A program made the translations under genes and the position numbers. A stretch of 14,402 nt of DNA, taken from contig JAFAXJ010000169.1 in assembly GCA_019241095.1 (NCBI GenBank), positions 1 to 14,402 on the forward strand, given 5' to 3'. The notes beneath the pieces are model-generated. The model ran no database searches. It had not been told where the DNA came from and was given only the letters and a program-made list of their open reading frames with translations. This document shows, piece after piece, positions 1 to 6,706 of the stretch. Position 1 is the stretch's first letter. Every line of letters begins with the position of its first letter. This DNA is from Verrucomicrobiota bacterium. Lineage in GTDB: Bacteria > Verrucomicrobiota > Verrucomicrobiia > Chthoniobacterales > JAFAMB01.

Positions 1-2
1 TG

Positions 3-698
3 CCAGAAAAGAGGGCTCTCGAACGCTTATCACGAACGTTGAAATCGGCGCCGGACACCCTGGACCTTGGGGTCGGCGCGGGTCGCACCGTTCCAATGCT
101 CCTGTCTTTATCCAGGAGCTATGTTGCAATCGATTATTCGGAACAGATGATATCTATTTGCCGCCATAATTATCCCAATTTGGCCGTGCGACAGGGAGAT
201 GCTCGGAAGCTGAGTGATATCGCCAATAACAGCTTCGATCTGGTTGTTTTCTCCTTCAACGGTCTAGATGCAATGGGACATCAGGACAGGTTGATCAGCC
301 TCCGGGAGATCAATCGCGTACTACGGGTGGGCGGCGCGTTCCTATTTTCTTCACACAATCGCGAGATAATCGTGAAGGGTCCCTGGTTCAGGCCGGATTT
401 ACGCGTCGACTCATTAAAAGATTGGGGACGTTATGCTGTTTCGATTGTGCGTCACATTCGCTTACGCGATAAAGCTTACGAAGCGCAAGATCACGCCATC
501 AGAAACGATCGAGCGCACGACTTCAGCATTCTGCATTACTACATCGAGGCAGCAGCACAGGTCCGGCAATTGGCTGCATTCGGTTTCGGGCAGCCAGCAA
601 TATATAGGGTGGACGGATCCTTGTTGCTGGAAGGCGAATCGGCGAATGGAGATGATTGGCTGTATTATCTGTGCTGGAAAAATCACGAGCTTCAATGA
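3..698 (+). CDS. Class I SAM-dependent methyltransferase, 5'-truncated
   Basis: The reading frame is open to the left edge of the window, so the gene begins upstream; the TTG at 39 is not a believable start because protein-like sequence (PEKRALERL...) precedes it in frame. The visible 231 residues carry a Rossmann methyltransferase core. Motif I is LDLGVGAGRTV at about residues 20-30, an acidic residue follows strand 2 in AIDYSEQMI, then come QGDARKL, and FDLVVFSFNGLDAM (motif IV region). REINRVLRVGGAFLFSSHN is the usual post-motif segment of the Methyltransf_11/25 group. It should transfer a methyl group from SAM to a small molecule, but nothing here identifies the substrate. Its TGA stop overlaps the ATG of the next gene (ATGA), so the two are probably translationally coupled. 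Family confidence is high; specific function is unknown. Confidence 0.85.
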   Translation, partial: PEKRALERLSRTLKSAPDTLDLGVGAGRTVPMLLSLSRSYVAIDYSEQMISICRHNYPNLAVRQGDARKLSDIANNSFDLVVFSFNGLDAMGHQDRLISLREINRVLRVGGAFLFSSHNREIIVKGPWFRPDLRVDSLKDWGRYAVSIVRHIRLRDKAYEAQDHAIRNDRAHDFSILHYYIEAAAQVRQLAAFGFGQPAIYRVDGSLLLEGESANGDDWLYYLCWKNHELQ

Positions 699-1432
699 CG
701 AACTATAGACCGAAAGTAGCTGTTATCGCCGGCGTGGGAACCGGCTCAAGCGCATTCCTTGCTAGAAAGTTTGTTAAGGAAGGTTGTAAAGTAGCCTTGC
801 TCGCTCGAACTGGTGGAACGCTAGAGAAACTTCGTGCTGAGTTGGAACAATGCGGAGGCGAAGTTGCAGCCATATCCTGCGATCTTGCGGAACCTTTTCA
901 AATCACGGAGGCTTTCGCAAAAATCAACGCGGAACTAGGTGCGGTTGATCTATTGGTCAATCACGCGAGTTTTGGGGGACCAACCCGTCAACGGTTCATG
1001 AGCGTTACTGCTGAGGCTTTTGAGCGCAGTTGGCGCGTCGGCGTACTAGGAGGGTTTTTTTGTTGTCAAGCGGTAGTTCCAGCAATGTTAAGTAGAGGGT
1101 CCGGCTGCATTTTGTTTACTGGAGCCACCTCTTCAATTCGCGGATCTTCGATAGCCTTCAGCAGTTCTAAATTCGCATTGCGCGGTTTGGCTCAGGCGAT
1201 GGCCAGAGAACTCTGGCCGCAAGGAATTCATGTCGCTCACGTCATTATTGATGCCGTGATTTTCAAGCGTTCAGACAACCAGAAAACAGGGTTAAATCAA
1301 GCGGCCAAAAGAGAGCCGTTACTCGACCCGGACGCAATGGCGGCAGCATATTGGAGTCTCGCTGTTCAACCTAAACATGCCTGGAGTCTGGAGCTGGACC
1401 TTCGCCCTTTTAATGAAGCTTTTTACGAGTGA
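695..1432 (+). CDS. Short-chain dehydrogenase/reductase-like protein with Phe in place of catalytic Tyr
   Basis: This is a 245-residue classical-length SDR. The start is the ATG at 695, overlapping the upstream TGA; the frame extends back to a TTG at 656, but MTNYRPKVAVIAG is the natural SDR N-terminus. The nucleotide-binding glycine motif is GVGTGSSA (13-20), Asp63 lies in SCDLAE, and NHAS (89-92) replaces the usual NNAG. At the active site, where YxxxK is expected, the sequence reads FSSSK (Phe155, Lys159), preceded by FTGATSS. This matches my memory of an SDR subgroup (SDR_c10) that has an incomplete glycine motif and Phe instead of Tyr but keeps the Lys. Classical hydride-transfer chemistry is therefore uncertain. 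It probably forms an operon with the methyltransferase. The substrate cannot be predicted. Its 3' end overlaps, tail to tail, the open frame that follows the GH1 gene. Confidence 0.85.
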   Translation: MTNYRPKVAVIAGVGTGSSAFLARKFVKEGCKVALLARTGGTLEKLRAELEQCGGEVAAISCDLAEPFQITEAFAKINAELGAVDLLVNHASFGGPTRQRFMSVTAEAFERSWRVGVLGGFFCCQAVVPAMLSRGSGCILFTGATSSIRGSSIAFSSSKFALRGLAQAMARELWPQGIHVAHVIIDAVIFKRSDNQKTGLNQAAKREPLLDPDAMAAAYWSLAVQPKHAWSLELDLRPFNEAFYE

Positions 1433-1629
1433 ACTAACTTGAATATCTCGCCTAAAGGGACGCGTATTGTACCGTCGTGACGCGCGAGGGCCTGAAAGTT
1501 CAAACCAGGAAAATCTGCCATTACCGTTCCTTTGCAGGACGAAGTGATGGTGTAAACGGCACGATTTGGGCTGCCGGTTTTCCAAGCAGGCTTTTGAAGG
1601 GTATCGTGTAGTGATCCAGTACGCTGGGC
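1423..1629 (-). other. 68-codon stop-free extension in frame after the GH1 amber stop
   Basis: Immediately after the TAG at 1632-1630 the same frame continues without a stop for 68 codons to a TAA at 1425-1423, inside the last codons of the convergent SDR gene. The translation looks protein-like and not low-complexity, with segments such as AVYTITSSCKGTVMADFPG and ARHDGTIRVPLGEIFKLV. It has no in-frame start codon near its beginning (the only internal ATG would give about 32 residues) and no ribosome binding site. I recognise no family. It could be the remnant of a C-terminal extension or neighbouring gene, a readthrough tail, or chance. An open frame of this length is unusual but not rare by chance. 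The GH1 fold appears complete before it. Confidence 0.3.
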
Positions 1630-3144
1630 CTATGTTGCTTCAATCTCATTCCGCGATTGTTGGATCAGCTTAGCATAGGTGATAGAAGGCCGATCACCTA
1701 GATGATCTTCGACCAGCCGTTCCCAGTTTTTTGAGAAATCGATCGAGTAGAGGCCGAAACGAGGGCTAAAAGTTCCCCATTCATAATTGTCAAACAATGA
1801 CCAATGCAGATAGCCGATTAGTGGCACTTCGGAGCGGATTATACGCATCACTTCATGCACATGGACTCGCAAGAAATGGCTGCGGCTCACTCCATCTCTG
1901 CGCAAGGCTGTTTTGTTATTCGGTCGACGACGCAAGGCCATTCCGTTCTCCGCAATTAACACGGGCCGCTTGAAATCCCGGCTGTAATAATCACAAAAAA
2001 ACCGCATACCGGCCGGCAAAACGCGCCAGTCCCACCATTTGCTGGTAACACTAGCCATTAGCCAGCTACGAAGTGATTTGTTCTTGAACTCGTGATCCCA
2101 CCAAACCGGATGACGGAACATATGCGCCGCAAACGGATCATAATAATCCAGGCCAAGGTAATCGAATGCACAATCGCGCTCATTGACCTGCAATTCCTTA
2201 TAGAGAGGAGCAAAACATTCCGGAAGAAATGATTTATAGCCCAACCAATTACTAACTTTCTTAAGCGATGCGCCAAATAGGTAGGGTATATCCTTATGAA
2301 GCGGAATTCTGGCATCGCTAAACGCCAGCTCGAAATGCTGTATTTTAGAGAATATGTAGTCGCGAAGCTGACCTGGTTTGACATTTCTTTCTCGTATAGA
2401 AACAAGATCTAATAATATCTTGTCTGACCACTAAAGATCACTGCAGTAGTTGTTGAATGTTACCAAAGGTTCAGGCCAGCCTTGTTCTAGCATAGTGCTA
2501 TGAATCAGACTATATGCACGAACATGTGTAATGAGGATATTGCGGTACGCCTCGAGAAGAGTCCGCAAACCATAAGTCTTAGTTTCTCGGCCCGGAAATT
2601 GAATACCAAAATAGGTATTCAGCACCAGCATGTTGGGCTCATTTATAGTGATATAATATCTAATCGGCGGCAGACCATGTATGTCTGTTAACGCGCGATT
2701 TACATAGAGAACTGATTCGCGTACAAAATTACAGAAATAGTCGGCAATATCGGAGTTAAGCCAAGGATCGGCTCCCAACCATGAAGGATGCACGAAATGG
2801 TGCAACGTCACGATCGGCTCAAGGCCGTTGCGCCTGCATTCCGCGATCATCTCTACGTAATGATCGAGAGCCTGATAGTCAAACGGAGGCGGCGGCCCTT
2901 TACGATTAACAAAGGTCGGCTGAACTCTGCTCCATTCAATCCCGAGTCGGAATGCATCCAACCCCATGGATCGGCAAAGCGCAAAATCGTCGCAATAAGA
3001 GTTCCAGAAATCCGATGCGCGGCCGGATGCAACCACATCCTTATGCTTTTCGGCCATCGCCCAGTTAGTCTGGGGTTCGCCGGAACCGTTGTAACCTCCT
3101 TCAGACTGATATGCTGAAGTTGAAACGCCCCAAAGAAAGCCCAT
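1630..3144 (-). pseudogene. GH1 family glycosidase (beta-glucosidase-like) interrupted by an in-frame TAG
   Basis: Read as one frame, this is a 504-codon GH1 TIM-barrel enzyme, normal in length for the family. The N-terminal signature is FLWGVSTSAYQSEGG (3-17). Other landmarks are FRLGIEWSRVQP, VTLHHFVHP, the acid/base motif TINEPN with Glu169, YLGLDYYDPF, the nucleophile motif IAENG with Glu399, and WSLFDNYEWGTFSPRFGLYSIDF near the C-terminus. Codon 238 (bases 2433-2431) is TAG, with good GH1-like sequence resuming directly after it (WSDKILLDL...). No frameshift is involved: 3144-2431 and 2430-1630 are in phase. Termination at codon 238 leaves acid/base and nucleophile on separate pieces, so neither alone should be active. 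No convincing internal start with a ribosome binding site precedes the second half. The start ATG lies 3 nt after the glycosyltransferase stop, so the two are co-transcribed. The native substrate could be a beta-glucoside, beta-galactoside or glycolipid. It may instead be a working gene with readthrough or a sequence error. Confidence 0.8.
2431..2433 (-). other. In-frame amber codon interrupting the GH1 gene
   Basis: On the minus strand the codons read ...tgc agt gat ctt TAG tgg tca gac aag..., that is CSDL-stop-WSDK. The reading frame is unchanged on both sides and conserved-looking residues flank the stop. A single base change from TAT or TAC (Tyr) would restore a sense codon, and Tyr would be reasonable here; that is inference without an alignment. 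Confidence 0.85.
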
Positions 3145-3147
3145 GAT

Positions 3148-4347
3148 TTAGAACGATTTTTGATCCCTGTCTTTGCTCGCGGCAAGCGTTATGGCTTCCA
3201 CGTCATCATCAGACAATTCAAGTGGCGGCAGATTATCAGATACAAGCGTGTCCGCGACCGCACGCGCGGCATAGGGTCGGCTTAGAGCCAATGCCCTTTT
3301 CCTCATTATCTCCATTCGTGCCGGATCAGCGAGAAGACTCCCAACCTTGTAGCGGATCGTAGTCATTTCGTTACACTTGACAGCGACGCCATCTTCTAAA
3401 AGGTGATCGCTATTTCGTTCTTCCTGGCCCGGAATCGGACTGATTATCACCATCGGCAGCCCGCAGGCAAGCGCCTCCGCGGTGGTCAGGCCACCAGGTT
3501 TCCCAATAAAAAGGTCAGAAATCTTCATCAAATCGGACATCCGATTTGTGTACCCGAAAATTTTGAATCGGCCATCGTCAGCGCCCACAGTTTGCAAAAC
3601 TCGCTCCCTGGTCTCAGGACTTCGACCACATACGATGATGACCTGCGTGTCGAGGCACAGCGTTTTCAGACGATCAACCACAATCTCCGCGACGCCGACC
3701 CCTAGTGCGCCGGCAGACAATAACAGAGTGGGCCGGCGAGGATGCAAACCGAATTGGCTCCTTACAGTGATCCGATCGATCGGTTTAGCAAACTCAGGGT
3801 CTATAGGTATTCCGGAAACTGTGATTCGTTCTTCCGGAAGCCCAAGCTCTTCTAAGTGTGCTTTGGTTTCCTCAATCGCAACGAAATACCGATGGAACAT
3901 TCGGGATAACCACATCGCGTGAAAATCGAGATCAGTCACTACGATCGAAAGATGGGCATCCAGCAAACGATTGGCAATAAGATGCGAGATGATACCTGCA
4001 GGCATAAAATGCGTACAGACAGTTATATGGGGATCAAATCTCCTAATAAATTTAACGAGCGGTCCAGTGTTAAGACGGTCCAGCATTAAGCGCATCCCAT
4101 CAGTTTTCCAAGGTTCGTCGCTTTGTTTGTACCACCATCCCAGGAAATCTGGCGCATCCTGCACGAGCCTAGTATAAAGCTTAGAGTAGAAGTCTCGAAA
4201 CAGCTTGTTGGTAAAATGAAGCGCGTCGCTGTGCACCACCTCACTTACTCCTGGATGCTCTTGAAAAACCTTCGAGAGCGCATCTCCGGCTCGGACGTGA
4301 CCTGTTCCGGCGCTGGTAGACATAACCAGGACTCGCTTTTTCATCAT
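3148..4347 (-). CDS. MGDG-synthase/UgtP-type glycosyltransferase (GT28), probable glycolipid synthase
   Basis: A 399-residue GT-B glycosyltransferase. The N-terminal half matches the MGDG-synthase type acceptor domain: after strand 1 (KKRVLVMSTSAGTGHVRAGDAL, from residue 3) comes the glycine/His loop SAGTGH (12-17), which varies the usual SxGGGH. The C-terminal half has the nucleotide-sugar site of GT28: SAGALGVG, KPGGLTTAEAL (283-293), PIPGQE (304-309) and the following RNSDHLLEDGVAV. Such enzymes transfer glucose or galactose from a UDP-sugar to diacylglycerol at the cytoplasmic membrane face. The sugar and lipid here are not determined. The frame runs back to 4467, but the added 40 residues look non-native, so I take the double ATG at 4347/4344, which has only a weak ribosome site (TTGGGTATA). 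The stop codon is TAA. It leads a two-gene operon with the GH1 gene and is divergent from treX. Confidence 0.85.
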   Translation of the reverse strand: MMKKRVLVMSTSAGTGHVRAGDALSKVFQEHPGVSEVVHSDALHFTNKLFRDFYSKLYTRLVQDAPDFLGWWYKQSDEPWKTDGMRLMLDRLNTGPLVKFIRRFDPHITVCTHFMPAGIISHLIANRLLDAHLSIVVTDLDFHAMWLSRMFHRYFVAIEETKAHLEELGLPEERITVSGIPIDPEFAKPIDRITVRSQFGLHPRRPTLLLSAGALGVGVAEIVVDRLKTLCLDTQVIIVCGRSPETRERVLQTVGADDGRFKIFGYTNRMSDLMKISDLFIGKPGGLTTAEALACGLPMVIISPIPGQEERNSDHLLEDGVAVKCNEMTTIRYKVGSLLADPARMEIMRKRALALSRPYAARAVADTLVSDNLPPLELSDDDVEAITLAASKDRDQKSF

Positions 4348-4459
4348 TATACCCAATATAGTAGCGCAAACGTTAAAAGGAAAAATTACGATTCTAATAA
4401 ATCTTTTTTCTACTTGATAAGTCGACAAGTCCACGTTCGGACGTAGGAGTAGTGTGAGT
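4348..4459. promoter_or_regulatory. Divergent intergenic region between glycosyltransferase and treX
   Basis: These 112 bp separate two operons transcribed away from each other and must hold both promoters. The middle (about 4376-4410) is A+T-rich. An imperfect dyad, ACTTG (4412-4416) / CAAGT (4426-4430) with a 9-nt spacer, lies upstream of treX and could be an operator. I cannot assign -35/-10 boxes with confidence on either strand. Confidence 0.5.
4445..4449 (+). promoter_or_regulatory. Ribosome binding site of treX (AGGAG)
   Basis: AGGAG ends 10 nt before the ATG at 4460 but only 4 nt before the in-frame GTG at 4454. The spacing favours the ATG, and the resulting MNKVRVWTGSPYPLGATW start agrees with the usual glycogen-debranching-enzyme N-terminus. 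Confidence 0.65.
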
Positions 4460-6706
4460 ATGAACAAAGTGCGCGTGTGGACGGGGTCTCCTTATCCTTT
4501 GGGTGCAACATGGACAGGCGAAGGCGTTAACTTTGCAATCTATTCGGAGAACGCCACTGGAATAGATCTGTGTTTGTTTGATCAGCCGGATGCAGATCAT
4601 GAATCGCTTAGAATTCGACTCACTGAGAAGACAGATCACGTTTGGCACGCATTTCTGCCAGATGCCCAGGTAGGCCAACTTTATGGATACCGTGTTTATG
4701 GACGTTATGAACCTCAAAACGGCTTTCGTTTCAATGCTTCAAAGCTGCTGATTGATCCGTATGCAAAGGCGATCGCAGGAAAAGTTAGCTGGGGTCCAGA
4801 AATGTTTGCCTATCCTTTGGGAGATCCAAATGGTGATCTAAAACGAGATTACAGCGACAATGCCGGGTTCATTCCTAAATGTGTAGTAATCGATGATAGT
4901 TTCGACTGGGCGGGAGACAAATTGCCCAAAATTCCTTTTCATGAAACAGTTATTTATGAAGTTCACGTAGTCGGATTCAGCAAATTGTGGGATCGAGTGC
5001 CGAAAGAGCTCCGGGGTACTTATGCTGGGATTAGCTCTCCCGCTGCTATCGAATATTTCACGAAGCTCGGTGTGACTGCTATTGAACTGCTTCCAGTTCA
5101 CGAGCATGTAGACGATAGTATCCTGGAAGATCGTGGGTTAAGCAATTATTGGGGATACAACTCCATCGGCTTTTTTGCCCCGGAGAGCAGTTATTCTAAC
5201 AAAGGCTTTTTAGGAGAACAGGTTCGAGATTTCAAGCAGATGGTCCGCGCTCTGCATGCTGCCGGCTTAGAAGTGATACTTGACGTCGTTTACAATCACA
5301 CTGCCGAAGGGAACCATTTGGGGCCGACCTTGTCGTTTAAAGGTGTAGACAATGCAGCCTATTATCGCTTGGTCGCCTCCGATCACCGGTTTTATATGGA
5401 CTACACAGGTTGCGGCAATACGCCGAACCTGCAGAACGCCCGTGTGCTGCAAATGGTGACCGATAGCCTCCGTTATTGGGTCACTGAAATGCACGTTGAC
5501 GGCTTCCGGTTTGATCTCGCGTCTGCCCTCGGCCGTGAAGATCATCTTGTCCGGCGGGACGCTGGGTTCTTTGATGTGTTGCTGCAGGATCCCATCTTGT
5601 CGGGCGTAAAACTCATTGCCGAACCCTGGGACGTGGGCGAAGGAGGTTACATGGTTGGCGGATTCCCTGTTCCATGGTCAGAGTGGAATGGGAAGTACCG
5701 TGACTGTGTACGGCGGTACTGGAAAGGCGATGATGAACTTATCGGAGAACTTGCTTCCCGGATTACTGGCAGTCCCGATTTTTATCAAACCCAAGGCAAA
5801 CGACCTTACGCGAGCATCAATTTCGTCACTGCACATGACGGATTTACTTTAAACGACCTGGTCAGCTACAACGATAAGCACAACGAAGCGAACGGCGAAG
5901 AAAACCGCGACGGCGATAACAGTAATAACTCGTGGAACTGCGGGGTTGAAGGTCCGACAGATGATCCCGAAATTAATCGCCTCCGCCGGCGCCAGCGCCG
6001 AAATATTATGGCTACACTTCTTTTGTCTCAGGGAGTGCCGATGATAAATGCGGGGGATGAGTTTGCGCGGACGCAGTTGGGAAACAATAATACTTACTGC
6101 CAAGACAACCAATTAAACTGGTTTCATTGGGATTGGAATAACGAAGCAAAGCAGTTCTTTGAGCTCACCAAAAGTCTAATCAAGTTCCGCAAAGACCATC
6201 CGGTTTTCCGTCGGCCAAAATACTTTGTGGGAAGAAGGATACGAGGAGGTGACGTGAAGGACCTGATGTGGCTCAACCCGAGCGGCGCCGAAATGAGAGA
6301 AGAAGATTGGAAGAGCGGCTTTGCTAAATCCCTTGGTATGTTGGTCAGCGGTTCCACAACGGATGTTCACGATAACCAATCAAATCCGATCAAGGACCAG
6401 ACTTTTTTACTTCTTTTCAATGCGCATTTCGAACCCATCACTTTTATTCTTCCGGGTCGGGAAGAAATCAAATGGCAGGTTATTCTGGACACGCAAGATG
6501 AAGACGGTTTTATCAAGACAGAGACCATCATTGCGGCTGGCGAAGAAATCGAACTCATGGATCGCAGCTTAAGTCTTCTTCGTCTCTCGGCCGGAGAGGA
6601 AAATGCGGCGCGGCAAGCCTCCTCGGCGACACTATCGGGCAAGACTCCGTCCAAAATGCCTTCTAAAACTGTTCGAGCAGAGAAAAATGAAAAACAGGCT
6701 CGTTGA
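4460..6706 (+). CDS. treX: Glycogen debranching enzyme (isoamylase type) TreX/GlgX
   Basis: A 748-residue GH13 debranching enzyme that hydrolyses alpha-1,6 branches of glycogen or maltodextrin, supplying linear chains to TreY. The N-terminal CBM48-type domain begins GSPYPLGATWTGEGVNFAIYSENA. The (beta/alpha)8 barrel has all four GH13 regions: DVVYNH (Asp275), DGFRFDLAS with nucleophile Asp352, IAEPWD with acid/base Glu388, and FVTAHDGFTLNDLVSYNDKH with transition-state Asp460. HNEANGEENRDG and the later DEFARTQLGNNNTYCQDN are typical of this family. The last 35 or so residues are a Lys/Ala/Ser-rich basic tail, apparently disordered and outside the catalytic fold. It overlaps treZ by 20 bp and begins the trehalose operon, which argues for the name treX over glgX. 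Confidence 0.93.
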   Translation: MNKVRVWTGSPYPLGATWTGEGVNFAIYSENATGIDLCLFDQPDADHESLRIRLTEKTDHVWHAFLPDAQVGQLYGYRVYGRYEPQNGFRFNASKLLIDPYAKAIAGKVSWGPEMFAYPLGDPNGDLKRDYSDNAGFIPKCVVIDDSFDWAGDKLPKIPFHETVIYEVHVVGFSKLWDRVPKELRGTYAGISSPAAIEYFTKLGVTAIELLPVHEHVDDSILEDRGLSNYWGYNSIGFFAPESSYSNKGFLGEQVRDFKQMVRALHAAGLEVILDVVYNHTAEGNHLGPTLSFKGVDNAAYYRLVASDHRFYMDYTGCGNTPNLQNARVLQMVTDSLRYWVTEMHVDGFRFDLASALGREDHLVRRDAGFFDVLLQDPILSGVKLIAEPWDVGEGGYMVGGFPVPWSEWNGKYRDCVRRYWKGDDELIGELASRITGSPDFYQTQGKRPYASINFVTAHDGFTLNDLVSYNDKHNEANGEENRDGDNSNNSWNCGVEGPTDDPEINRLRRRQRRNIMATLLLSQGVPMINAGDEFARTQLGNNNTYCQDNQLNWFHWDWNNEAKQFFELTKSLIKFRKDHPVFRRPKYFVGRRIRGGDVKDLMWLNPSGAEMREEDWKSGFAKSLGMLVSGSTTDVHDNQSNPIKDQTFLLLFNAHFEPITFILPGREEIKWQVILDTQDEDGFIKTETIIAAGEEIELMDRSLSLLRLSAGEENAARQASSATLSGKTPSKMPSKTVRAEKNEKQAR

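Noticed and set aside
1319..1585. 88-codon minus-strand open frame over the SDR end
   Set aside because: Arg-rich shadow without motifs; the frame in phase with GH1 is the more protein-like one here.
2058..2405. Minus-strand open frame of 115 codons overlapping the GH1 gene in another phase
   Set aside because: The true GH1 frame runs through the whole interval without a shift and shows GH1 motifs; this frame has none.
2431..2433. Pyrrolysine or a genome-wide TAG reassignment as the explanation
   Set aside because: No pyl genes or suppressor tRNA in the window, and none of the other long genes contains an internal TAG; kept only as a test within the readthrough finding.
2431..3144. Reading the two GH1 pieces as two separate functional subunits
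   Set aside because: GH1 enzymes need both catalytic glutamates in one barrel, the second piece has no start codon with a ribosome site, and the sequence between the pieces is continuous coding sequence.
3482..3922. 146-codon plus-strand open frame
   Set aside because: Antisense shadow of the glycosyltransferase, whose motifs are clear on the minus strand.
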